Origin: Gaiellasilicea sp963761905
GTDB taxonomy: Bacteria > Actinomycetota > Thermoleophilia > Gaiellales > Gaiellaceae
Direction of reading: 5' to 3'
Assembly (NCBI GenBank): GCA_963761905.1
Contig: CAVXIQ010000001.1
Location: forward strand, 248,001 to 312,000
Length of the DNA stretch: 64,000 bases
Shown here piece by piece: positions 27,567 through 35,623 of the stretch (the stretch's first letter is position 1; every line of letters begins with the position of its first letter). Below the pieces are notes generated by a model, which did not search any database, was not told the DNA's origin, and was given only the letters and a program-made list of their open reading frames with translations. Both the position numbers and the translations under genes were made by a program.

Positions 27567-28151
27567 ATGAGCCCGCTTATCCCGATGGTGATCGAGCAGA
27601 CCTCGCGTGGCGAGCGCTCGTTCGACATCTACTCCCGCTTGCTGAACGAGCGGATCATCTTCCTCGGCACGCCCGTCGACGACCAGATCGCGAACCTGAT
27701 CGTGGCGCAGCTCCTCCACCTCGAGTCGGAGGATCCCGACAAGGACATCTCGATCTACATCAACTCGCCGGGCGGCGTCGTCTACGCGGGGCTCGCGATC
27801 TACGACACGATGCAGTTCATCAAGCCGGACATCCAGACGATCTGCGTCGGGATGGCGATGTCGATGGGCTCCGTGATCCTGATGGGCGGCGCGAAAGGGA
27901 AGCGGATGTCGCTCCCGAACTCGAAAGTCCTCATCCACCAGGGCTCGGCCGGATTCCACGGTCAGCCGACCGACATCGAGATCCAGGCGAAGGAAGTCAT
28001 CGGACTGAAGCGCCTGCTCGAGGAGATCACCTCCAAGCACACCGGCCAGCCGCTCGAGCGCGTCGCGAAGGACATGGATCGCGACTACTACATGACCGCC
28101 GAGGAAGCGGTCGAGTACGGGATCATCGACCGCGTCATCGAGCACCGCTAG
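27567..28151 (+). CDS. clpP: ATP-dependent Clp protease proteolytic subunit
   Basis: 194 residues with catalytic Ser99 (GMAMSMGS), His124 (LIHQGSAG) and Asp173 (MDRDYYMT). It forms the tetradecameric serine-protease chamber that works with ClpX, encoded next. A clear AAGGAG lies 6 nt before ATG. It is intact. The His loop HQGSAGFHG differs from the common HQPLGG form, as is seen in one of the paired actinobacterial ClpP types. Confidence 0.95.
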   Translation: MSPLIPMVIEQTSRGERSFDIYSRLLNERIIFLGTPVDDQIANLIVAQLLHLESEDPDKDISIYINSPGGVVYAGLAIYDTMQFIKPDIQTICVGMAMSMGSVILMGGAKGKRMSLPNSKVLIHQGSAGFHGQPTDIEIQAKEVIGLKRLLEEITSKHTGQPLERVAKDMDRDYYMTAEEAVEYGIIDRVIEHR

Positions 28152-28196
28152 CCGACCTGCCCTAGCCGTTTCCCCGAATCCGAGGTACAACGAGAC

Positions 28197-29474
28197 ATGG
28201 CCCGAGCATCCGACGGCAACGAGCAGCTCCTCTGCAGCTTCTGCGGCAAGAGCCAGAGGCAGGTCAAGAAGCTCATCGCAGGCCCCGGGGTCTACATCTG
28301 CGACGAGTGCATCGATCTCTGCAACGAGATCATCGACGAGGAGCTGACGACCCCGACCCAGCTCGACCTCGACAACCTGCCGCGCCCGCGCGACATCTAC
28401 TCGGTGCTGAACGACTACGTCGTCTCGCAGGAGGAGGCGAAGCGGACGCTGGCGGTGGCGGTCTACAACCACTACAAGCGCGTCCGGATGGGCCAGGAGG
28501 ACGGCGACGTCGAGCTCCAGAAGTCGAACATCCTCCTGCTCGGCCCGACGGGGTGCGGGAAGACGCTGCTCGCGCAGACGCTCGCGCGGATCCTGAACGT
28601 CCCCTTCGCGATCGCCGACGCCACGGCGCTCACCGAGGCGGGCTACGTCGGCGAGGACGTCGAGAACATCCTCCTCAAGCTGATCCAGGCAGCCGACTTC
28701 GACATCAAGAAGGCCGAGACCGGGATCATCTACATCGACGAGGTCGACAAGATCGCGCGGAAGGCCGACAACCCGTCGATCACGCGCGACGTCTCGGGCG
28801 AGGGAGTCCAGCAGGCGCTCCTGAAGATCCTCGAGGGCACGGTTGCGTCAGTCCCGCCCCAGGGTGGGCGCAAGCACCCGCATCAGGAGTTCCTCTCGAT
28901 CGACACGACGAACATCCTCTTCATCTGCGGCGGCGCGTTCGCCGGCCTGGACAAGATCATCGGCCGCCGCGTGGGGCACAACTCCGTCGGCTTCGGCGCC
29001 GACGTGCGCTCGTCGAAGTCCGAGGAGAGCGCCGAGATGCTGACGAAGGTGATGCCCGAGGACTTGCTCAACTTCGGCCTGATCCCCGAGTTCATCGGCC
29101 GGCTGCCGGTGATCTCGGCGGTGCACCAGCTCCGGCGCGAGGATCTCGTCCAGATCCTGGTCGAGCCCAAGAACGCGCTCACGCGCCAGTACCAGCGCTT
29201 CTTCGGCTACGACTCGATCGAGCTCGAGTTCCGCGACGACGCGCTCTGGGAGATCGCCGACAAGGCGCTCGCGCGCGAGACCGGCGCGCGCGGCCTGCGC
29301 TCGATCATCGAGAACGCGCTCCTCGACGTGATGTTCGAGCTGCCGAGCCGCAAGGACGTCTCCAAGTGCGTGATCACGAAGGAGACGATCTCGAAGGGCC
29401 TGAAGCCGACGCTCGTCACGAGCGCGGACGGGATCGCCGAGGAACTCGGCGACCTCGCCGAAGAGTCCGCCTAG
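28197..29474 (+). CDS. clpX: ClpX ATP-dependent unfoldase
   Basis: 425 residues: an N-terminal C4 zinc-binding domain (C13, C16, C35, C38), Walker A GPTGCGKT (116-123), Walker B with DE at 181-182, and the pore/IGF-type region GGAFAGLDKIIGRR. It unfolds tagged substrates and feeds them to ClpP. It starts 45 nt after clpP and is intact. TACAAC 5 nt before the ATG could be an internal leaderless promoter. Confidence 0.96.
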   Translation: MARASDGNEQLLCSFCGKSQRQVKKLIAGPGVYICDECIDLCNEIIDEELTTPTQLDLDNLPRPRDIYSVLNDYVVSQEEAKRTLAVAVYNHYKRVRMGQEDGDVELQKSNILLLGPTGCGKTLLAQTLARILNVPFAIADATALTEAGYVGEDVENILLKLIQAADFDIKKAETGIIYIDEVDKIARKADNPSITRDVSGEGVQQALLKILEGTVASVPPQGGRKHPHQEFLSIDTTNILFICGGAFAGLDKIIGRRVGHNSVGFGADVRSSKSEESAEMLTKVMPEDLLNFGLIPEFIGRLPVISAVHQLRREDLVQILVEPKNALTRQYQRFFGYDSIELEFRDDALWEIADKALARETGARGLRSIIENALLDVMFELPSRKDVSKCVITKETISKGLKPTLVTSADGIAEELGDLAEESA

Positions 29475-29490
29475 CCTAGAGCCCGAGCCC

Positions 29491-29958
29491 TCAGGCGCTC
29501 TGTCTGGCGACGCGCCCCGTCCCGGCAGCGCCTCCATCTCGCGCGCGGTCACCGGCTCGCCGCAGCCGGGCACGAGAGCCCGGCGAGCCGACGTGTCCGC
29601 ATGCCGTGTGACGGAGGGTGACGAGCGTCGCCCTCCTTGCCGATTCCGTACTTCGCGCCCCACTCCATCAGGCCGAGCAGGATCGGGTAGAGGTCGAGGC
29701 CCTTCTGGGTCAGCCGGTACTCGAACCGCTGCGGCCGCTCCTGGTACTCGCGACGCTCGAGGATCCCCGCCCCGACGAGCGCCTGCAGCCGATCGGCGAG
29801 GATGTTGCGGGCGAGGCCCGTGTTCTGCTGGAGCTCGCCGAAGCGGCGAACGCGGAGGAAGACTCTCTCGCAGGACGAGCAGCGTCTGCCGGTCGCCGAT
29901 CATCGACGGCGGTCGCCGCGAGCGAGCAGTTCTCACGGCCGAAGCCCTTCCAGACCAT
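29491..29958 (-). CDS. HxlR-family winged-helix regulator with Cys-rich tail (at least four frame breaks)
   Basis: About 155 residues. It starts MVWKGFGRENCSLA, with the Cys that is usual near the HxlR N-terminus. The winged helix continues across frames as MIGDRQTLLVLRES, FGELQQNTGLARNILADRL, ILERREYQERPQRFEYRLT and KGLDLYPILLGLMEWGAKYG. The tail has HTACGHVG and PGCGEPVTARE, a possible metal or redox site. The end is taken at TCA 29491, in the frame of GRVARQSA. It is divergent from two thioesterases over a palindromic operator that it probably binds. The ATG has TATGCT 6 nt upstream. Confidence 0.75.
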
Positions 29959-29964
29959 CCGCCC

Positions 29965-30023
29965 AGCATAGACGAGTTGCAAAACAAAACCAACTCGTCT
30001 AGAGTCGGTTGCAGGATGCAACC
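29965..30023. promoter_or_regulatory. Divergent promoter with palindromic operators (HxlR to thioesterases)
   Basis: A perfect 11-bp inverted repeat, TAGACGAGTTG (29969-29979) and CAACTCGTCTA (29991-30001), spans both promoters. A second palindrome, GGTTGCA-GGA-TGCAACC (30007-30023), covers the plus transcript start. Plus promoter: TTGCAA (29977-29982), 17 nt, TAGAGT (30000-30005), with AGGAG before the ATG. Minus promoter: TTGGTT (29993-29988), 17 nt, TATGCT (29970-29965), leaderless. The 11-bp arms overlap the plus -35 and -10 and the minus -35. Confidence 0.72.
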
Positions 30024-30042
30024 AACAAGACAGGAGTCCGCG

Positions 30043-30580
30043 ATGGACGTCGCTTTCACCACCGGATCGCTATCGCGTCGTCACATGGCAGGACCCCGAC
30101 TGAGCTGCTGCGTGCGACCCAGGAGCTTGAGCGGCCTCGAGCTCCTGCACCGGATCGCCGGGCCGACAGCTGCCGCCGCCGCCGGTTGCGGACCTCGTCG
30201 GCTTCGCGCCGACCTTCGTCTCGCCGGGCCTCGTCGTCCTCGCCTTCGAGCCTCGCGAGGAGCACTACAACGCGCTCGGCGCCGTCCACGGCGGGATCGT
30301 CACGACGATCCTCGACGCCGCGATGAGCTGCGCGGTTCATTCCGAGCTCGAGCGTGGCGTCGCCTACGCCACCGTCGAGCTGAAGACGAGCTTCGTCCGC
30401 CCGGTCACCGTGGCTGTCGGCTCGCTTCGCGCCGAGGGGCGGATCGTCCATCAGGGGAGTCGAATCGCCACCGCCGAGGCGAAGCTCCTGGACGAGGCCG
30501 GCACGCTCTATGCCACCTCGAGCTCGACCTCGATGATCCTCTCTGCGCAGCACGCGAAGCGGCCTGCGCTGGCCGCCTAG
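30043..30580 (+). CDS. PaaI-type hot-dog thioesterase (about four frame breaks at the 5' end)
   Basis: About 178 residues. After the breaks (near 30069, 30096, 30131 and 30166) it reads as a hot-dog thioesterase with QLPPPPVADLVGF, HYNALGAVHGGIVTTILDAAM and SRIATAEAKLLDEAG. The VHGG(I/V) helix start holds the catalytic region of the family, which hydrolyses acyl- or aryl-CoA thioesters in the cytoplasm. An AGGAG ribosome-binding site precedes ATG 30043. It is the first gene under the palindromic operator, with a paralogue 10 nt downstream. Confidence 0.8.
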
Positions 30581-30590
30581 GGTCCTGCCG

Positions 30591-31016
30591 ATGGAGCTCT
30601 CGGGTCTCGACACGATTCGAGCGATCTTCGCGGGCGAGCTGCCGCCACCGCCGATCGCCGAGCTGATGGGCTTTCGCGGCGCGGAAATCGAGCTCGGGCA
30701 TGCGATCTTCGAGTTCGAGCCCGGGCCGCAGCACTACAACCCGATCGGCACGGTGCACGGCGGCGTCGCGATGACCCTGCTCGACTCGGCGATGGGCTGC
30801 GCGGTTCATTCGATGCTTCCGGCCGGTGTTCGCTACACGACCCTCGAGGTGAAGACCAACTTCGTCCGAGCCATGACGGTCGATACCGGTCTCGTCCGCT
30901 GCGAGGGGACGGTCATCCACCTCGGCTCCCGCGTCGCGACCGCAGACGGCAAGCTGGTCGACGCAACGGGCAAGCTGCTCGCGCACGGCACGACCACCTG
31001 TCTCGTCATTCGCTAG
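30591..31016 (+). CDS. PaaI-type hot-dog thioesterase, second copy
   Basis: 141 intact residues of the hot-dog thioesterase fold: ELPPPPIAELMGF, HYNPIGTVHGGVAMTLLDSAM and SRVATADGKLVDATG. It is clearly paralogous to the gene just upstream along its whole length and most likely shares its transcript. Two adjacent copies may form a heteromer or differ in acyl-CoA preference. The substrate is unknown. Confidence 0.85.
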   Translation: MELSGLDTIRAIFAGELPPPPIAELMGFRGAEIELGHAIFEFEPGPQHYNPIGTVHGGVAMTLLDSAMGCAVHSMLPAGVRYTTLEVKTNFVRAMTVDTGLVRCEGTVIHLGSRVATADGKLVDATGKLLAHGTTTCLVIR

Positions 31017-31071
31017 TCGCTGCGCGACTCTTGGTCAGAGCGGCTGCCCTGACCCCCGATACGATCGGTCG

Positions 31072-33486
31072 ATGGAGCCGCTCTACAAGCCGCACGGCGT
31101 CGAAGAGCGCTGGCAGCGCCTCTGGGAGGACGAGGGGCTTTACGCAGCGGGTGCCGGAGCGCGACACGACGAGACCTTCGTGATCTGCGTGCCGCCGCCG
31201 AACGTCACCGGCTCGCTCCACCTCGGCCATGCGCTGAACGGGTCGATCCAGGATCTGCTGATCCGCTGGCATCGGCTGCGGGGCTTCGACACGCTCTGGC
31301 AGCCCGGTTACGACCACGCCGGAATCGCGACCCAGAACGTGGTCGAGAAGCAGCTCGTGCTCGAGGGTACGTCGCGCAAGGATCTCGGGCGCGAGGCGTT
31401 CGTCGAGCGCGTCTGGGAGCACCTCGACGCGACCGGGAAGACGATCATGGGCCAGTTCCGCCGGCTCGGCGCCTCGCTCGACTACGGCCGCGAGCGGTTC
31501 ACGATGGACGACGCCTACATCGAGGCGGTGATGCGCTTCTTCGTCCACCTCTGGGAGCGGGGCTGGATCTATCGGGCGAACCGTCTCGTCAACTGGTGCC
31601 CCTTCCACGAGACGTCGATCTCCGACCTCGAGGTCGAGCACATCGAGGTCGACGACGCCCTGACGTACGCTCGCTATCCCTTCGCCGACGGGCCGCTTCC
31701 GGACGGCAGAACGAGCCTCACGATCGCGACGGTGCGACCGGCGACGATCCTCGCCGACGTGGCCGTCGCCGTGAACCCGGACGACGAGCGCTACCGCGAC
31801 GCGATCGGCAAGGAGGTGATCGTCCCGTTCGTCCTGCGGCGCGTGCCGGTGATCGCCGACGAGCGTGTCGAGCTCGGGTTCGGCTCGGGCGCGCTCAAGG
31901 TGACGCCCGGGCACGACGCGGTCGACTTCGCGATCGGCGCCGACCACGGCTTGCCGACGCTCACCGTGATCGGGCCGGACGGCCGCATGAACGACGAGGC
32001 CGGCCGGCTCGCCGGGCTGACGCAACCAGAGGCCGACGAGCGGATCGTCGCCTGGCTGAAGGAGCACGACCAGCTCGAGAAGCGGGAGAGCTACCGGCAC
32101 TCCGTCGGCACCTGCGAGCGCTGCCACACGCGGATCGAGCCGCTGATCTCGCTCCAGTGGTGGTGCGCGATGGAGGAGCCGGCCCGGCCGGCGCTCGAGG
32201 CGCTGCGCGAGCGGCGCGTCCGCTACGACCCGGAGAGCCAGCATCAGTTTGCGATCCGCTCCTTCGAGTCGATCCCGGACTGGAACATCTCGCGCCAGCT
32301 CTGGTGGGGGCACCAGCAGCCGCTCTGGTACTGCCCGGACGGGCACGTGACCTGCGCCTGGCCGCCGCCAAACGCCTGCGCGGAGTGCGGCGGCGCCGAG
32401 CTCGAGCGCGACCCCGACGTCCTCGACACGTGGTTCTCGTCAGCCCTGTGGCCGTACGCGACGCTCGGCTGGCCGGAGCGGACGCCGGAGCTCGAGCGCT
32501 ATTACCCCGGCAACGTCAGCTCGACCGCGCGCGAGATCATCCGCCTCTGGGAGAACCGGATGATCTGGACTGGCCTCGAGCTCCTGGGCGAGAGCCCGTT
32601 CACCGACGTGATCATCCACTCGACGATCCTCGCCGCCGACGGCCGGCGGATGTCGAAGAGCCTCGGAAACGGTGTCGACCCGCTCGACGTGATCGCGAAG
32701 CACGGCGCCGACGCGACCCGCTACGGGCTCCTGAAGATGTCCTCGACGCAGGACGTCCGCTACGCCGAAGGGGCGATCGAGGAGGGGCGGAAGCTCGCGA
32801 ACAAGCTCTGGAACGTCTCACGGTTGCTTCTCTCGGAGCGGGTCGTGCCAACGTCGCGGCCCGAGAGCCTCGAGGAACGGTGGATCCTCGCGCGGATCGA
32901 CGCGGTTCAGGCCGAGCTCGAGGAGGCGTGGTCGAGCTTCGAGTTCTCGCCCTCGGTGCAGGCCATCTACCACCTCACCTTCGACGACTTCTGCGACTGG
33001 TACGCGGAGGCGATCAAGCCGCGGCTCGGGGAACGCGAAGTGCGGGCGACCGCGCTCGCGGCGCTCGAGCGCCTGCTGACGCTGCTTCACCCGGTCCTGC
33101 CGCACGTGACCGAGGAGATCTGGTCGCAGTTCCACGAGACCCGGCTGATCGTCGGGAACTGGCCGGAGGAATCCACGGCGGATTCGGCCGCCGCGCATGC
33201 GCTCGATCGGGTTCAGGAGGCGGCGGCGATCTTCAGGCGGAGCGGGGTGGTGGTCGATCTCGAGCACGACGAGCAGCGGATCTTCGCGGCGGTCGTCCGG
33301 CCCGAGCGCGCGAAGGCGAACGGCAACGCGGACGCCGAGATCGCCCGCCTGCGCGGCGAGATCGAGCGAGGCGAGAGGATGCTTGCGAACGAGAAGTTCG
33401 TCGCGAACGCGAAGCCCGACGTGGTCGAGGCCGAGCGCGAGAAGCTCGCCCGCTACCGCCGCGAGCTCGATGCCCTCTCCGGCTGA
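31072..33486 (+). CDS. valS: Valyl-tRNA synthetase
   Basis: 804 residues, intact. HIGH-type HLGH at 50-53 in PPNVTGSLHLGHALN, editing-domain TVRPATILADVAVAV, KMSKS-type RMSKS at 526-530, and a C-terminal coiled coil (EIARLRGEIERGERML). It charges tRNA-Val with valine. TACGAT sits exactly 6 nt before ATG, so the message is probably leaderless. It overlaps folC by 17 nt and heads an operon running to maf. Confidence 0.95.
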   Translation: MEPLYKPHGVEERWQRLWEDEGLYAAGAGARHDETFVICVPPPNVTGSLHLGHALNGSIQDLLIRWHRLRGFDTLWQPGYDHAGIATQNVVEKQLVLEGTSRKDLGREAFVERVWEHLDATGKTIMGQFRRLGASLDYGRERFTMDDAYIEAVMRFFVHLWERGWIYRANRLVNWCPFHETSISDLEVEHIEVDDALTYARYPFADGPLPDGRTSLTIATVRPATILADVAVAVNPDDERYRDAIGKEVIVPFVLRRVPVIADERVELGFGSGALKVTPGHDAVDFAIGADHGLPTLTVIGPDGRMNDEAGRLAGLTQPEADERIVAWLKEHDQLEKRESYRHSVGTCERCHTRIEPLISLQWWCAMEEPARPALEALRERRVRYDPESQHQFAIRSFESIPDWNISRQLWWGHQQPLWYCPDGHVTCAWPPPNACAECGGAELERDPDVLDTWFSSALWPYATLGWPERTPELERYYPGNVSSTAREIIRLWENRMIWTGLELLGESPFTDVIIHSTILAADGRRMSKSLGNGVDPLDVIAKHGADATRYGLLKMSSTQDVRYAEGAIEEGRKLANKLWNVSRLLLSERVVPTSRPESLEERWILARIDAVQAELEEAWSSFEFSPSVQAIYHLTFDDFCDWYAEAIKPRLGEREVRATALAALERLLTLLHPVLPHVTEEIWSQFHETRLIVGNWPEESTADSAAAHALDRVQEAAAIFRRSGVVVDLEHDEQRIFAAVVRPERAKANGNADAEIARLRGEIERGERMLANEKFVANAKPDVVEAEREKLARYRRELDALSG

Positions 33487-34522
33487 GCACACCGACTGGC
33501 TTGCGTCGCTCTCACCGTGGCCGGTCGACGGCTTCGGCCTCCGGCGGATGCGCGCGCTGCTCGCGAGCCTCGGCGATCCGCAGCTCGCCTATCCGGCGAT
33601 CCACGTCGTCGGCACGAACGGCAAATCGACCGCGACACGGACGATCGAGGCGCTGCTTCTCGCCGAGGGTCTCTCCGTCGGGGCGACCGTCTCGCCCCAT
33701 GTGCGCAGCTGGGCGGAGCGGATCACGGTCGACGGCGCCGAGGCCGACTTCGAGGCGGCGCTCGCGCGCGTGCGGCCGGCGGCCGAGCACCACGGCGCGA
33801 CCCAGTTCGAGACGATCTGCGCGGCTGCGTTCGCCGAGTTCGCGGCGCGCGGTGTCGACGTCGCCGTCGTCGAGGCCGGCCTCGGCGGGCGCCTCGACGC
33901 AACGAACGTGCTTCGCAGCCACGTCGTCCTGCTGACGAATGTCGGGCTCGAGCACACGGACGTGCTCGGCGAGACGCGCGACGAGATCGCGGCCGAGAAG
34001 CTCGCCGTGATCCAGGAGGGAATGACCGCGGTCCTTCCCGACGAAGAGTTCGTCGCCCTCGCCGGCCCGAACGTCGTCGTGGGCGGCGCCCGCGAGGCGG
34101 CGAGCGCGTTCGTCGGCCGGCCGCTCGAGCACGAGGTCGAGATCGCGCTGCCCGGCCGGCTCGAGCGCCGCGGCGACGGCGAGATCTGGGACGGTGCGCA
34201 CAACGCCGACGGGACAGCCTGGCTCGTGCGAAACCTGCCTCCGGCGAGCTACACGATCTGCGCCTCGATCCTGCGTGACAAGGACGTCGACGCGATGCTC
34301 GCGAACCTGGCGACGATCTCGCAGAGGCTCGTCGCGACGCAGTCGTCCAATCCGCGCGCTCTACCCGCCGAGGAGCTCGCCACGCGAGCCAACGCCCATT
34401 TCCCAACCGTCGAGACCGTGCCCGATCCGGCCGCCGCGCTCGCCCGGGCCCGCGAGCTCGGGCCGGTGCTCGTCACGGGCTCCCTCTATCTTCTCGCCGA
34501 TCTGGGCGAAGGAGGTGGCTGA
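33470..34522 (+). CDS. folC: Folylpolyglutamate/dihydrofolate synthase-like, shortened
   Basis: 350 residues of the Mur-ligase fold: ATP loop HVVGTNGKSTATRTIE, VVEAGLGGRLDATNVL, LLTNVGLEHTDVLGET, then LPGRLERRGDGEIWDGAHN and a C-terminal domain. It adds glutamate to folates (and perhaps makes dihydrofolate). It is clearly shorter than the usual 400-430 residues: the stretch between PNVVVGG and AREAASAFVGRP lacks the GxxQxxN-type segment that normally precedes the PGRLE motif. The frame is open, so this is either a natural shortening or an in-frame loss. ATG lies inside the valS end. Confidence 0.82.
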   Translation: MPSPAEHTDWLASLSPWPVDGFGLRRMRALLASLGDPQLAYPAIHVVGTNGKSTATRTIEALLLAEGLSVGATVSPHVRSWAERITVDGAEADFEAALARVRPAAEHHGATQFETICAAAFAEFAARGVDVAVVEAGLGGRLDATNVLRSHVVLLTNVGLEHTDVLGETRDEIAAEKLAVIQEGMTAVLPDEEFVALAGPNVVVGGAREAASAFVGRPLEHEVEIALPGRLERRGDGEIWDGAHNADGTAWLVRNLPPASYTICASILRDKDVDAMLANLATISQRLVATQSSNPRALPAEELATRANAHFPTVETVPDPAAALARARELGPVLVTGSLYLLADLGEGGG

Positions 34523-34637
34523 GCTGGGGAAAGCACGCGAGCGGGTCACGGTCGTCGCGTTCGCGACCACCGTGCTCGTCCTCATCGTCGGCTCGGCGTT
34601 CGCCGTTGGCTATATCGTGGGCAAGCTCCTGCTGTGA
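34515..34637 (+). CDS. Single-pass small membrane protein (40 aa)
   Basis: Starting at GTG 34515, inside the end of folC, the peptide has a basic N-terminus (AELGKARERV) and one hydrophobic helix (VTVVAFATTVLVLIVGSAF) ending in GYIVGKLLL. The stop overlaps the next GTG start in GTGA. The coupling on both sides supports translation. No family is recognised; short operon-embedded membrane peptides often anchor or modulate a neighbour. Confidence 0.6.
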   Translation: MAELGKARERVTVVAFATTVLVLIVGSAFAVGYIVGKLLL

Positions 34638-35194
34638 TCATCGCTCAGACCACAACGACGAATGACGATCTCTTCGGAGGCGTCAACGACTTCTTCGATT
34701 CCGGTGCCTGGCTCGTGATCCGGAATCTCACGATCTTCTTCGTCGTCGTCTTCTGGCTCGCGACCGCGTACTGGGTCTACAAGGACGCGCGGCGGCGGGT
34801 CGAGGATCCGTGGCTCGTCGCGATGGCGACGGTGCTCGGCCTGATTCCGCCCTTCGTCGGCCCGATCATCTATCTCTTCTTCCGGCCGCCCGAGTATCTC
34901 GAGGACGTGCGGGAGCGTGAGCTCGAGATCCAGGCGATGGAGGAGCGGCTCGCAGCACGCGAGCTCCACTGCCCGGTCTGCCGGGCGGAGGTCGACGCCT
35001 CGTTCCTCGTCTGCCCGGTCTGCACGACGAAGCTGAAGCAGGCGTGCGTGAGCTGCGCGAGCCCACTCGAGGCGCTCTGGCAGATCTGCCCCTACTGCGC
35101 CACGCCGGTCACGAGCACCGGGCTTCCCGGCGTCGACGAGACGCTGACGGACTCCTGGACGGCCCCTCGCAGACGCGCGACCGGCTCTGAGTAG
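34634..35194 (+). CDS. Membrane protein with C-terminal double zinc ribbon
   Basis: 186 residues. Two N-terminal membrane helices (LTIFFVVVFWLATAYWVY, ATVLGLIPPFVGPIIYLFF) are followed by a charged helix and two zinc ribbons made of four CxxC pairs: CPVC, CPVC, CVSC and CPYC. The ribbons should face the cytoplasm. This arrangement recurs in actinobacterial uncharacterised proteins. Function is unknown; scaffold or partner-binding is possible. It is coupled to the small membrane ORF by GTGA. Confidence 0.72.
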   Translation: MIIAQTTTTNDDLFGGVNDFFDSGAWLVIRNLTIFFVVVFWLATAYWVYKDARRRVEDPWLVAMATVLGLIPPFVGPIIYLFFRPPEYLEDVRERELEIQAMEERLAARELHCPVCRAEVDASFLVCPVCTTKLKQACVSCASPLEALWQICPYCATPVTSTGLPGVDETLTDSWTAPRRRATGSE

Positions 35195-35206
35195 ACTCCG
35201 GCGCGC

Positions 35207-35623
35207 ATGGCGGTCGAGACCACACTCGTGCTCGTGAAACCGGACGGCGTCCGGCGCGGGCTCGCGGGCGAGATCGTCGCCCGGCTCGAGCGGCGCGGTT
35301 TCGAGCTGCGTGGCGCTCGGCTGCTCAAGGTGTCGCGCTCGCTCGCGCAGCAGCACTACGCCGAGCACAAGGGCAAGCCGTTCTTCGGCGACCTCGTCTC
35401 GTTCATCAGCTCAGGCCCTGTCCTGGCGCTCGCCGTCCGCGGCGAGTCGGCGATCGCGACCGTGCGGACGATGATGGGCGCGACGAACCCGCTCGACTCG
35501 GCGCCGGGCACGATCCGCGGCGACTTCGCGCTCGAGCTCTCGGAGAACATCGTCCACGGCTCGGACTCGAAGGCGAGCGCGAAGCGGGAGCTCGGGCTCT
35601 TCTTTCCAGATGGCCTCGTCTGA
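35207..35623 (+). CDS. ndk: Nucleoside diphosphate kinase
   Basis: 138 residues, intact, with the phospho-histidine in NIVHGSDS, the N-terminal LVLVKPDGVRRG and the KPFFGDLVSFISSGPV block. It transfers the gamma-phosphate from ATP to other NDPs. TAGACT lies 9 nt before ATG, so it may have its own near-leaderless promoter within the operon. It overlaps the next gene by 14 nt. Confidence 0.96.
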   Translation: MAVETTLVLVKPDGVRRGLAGEIVARLERRGFELRGARLLKVSRSLAQQHYAEHKGKPFFGDLVSFISSGPVLALAVRGESAIATVRTMMGATNPLDSAPGTIRGDFALELSENIVHGSDSKASAKRELGLFFPDGLV

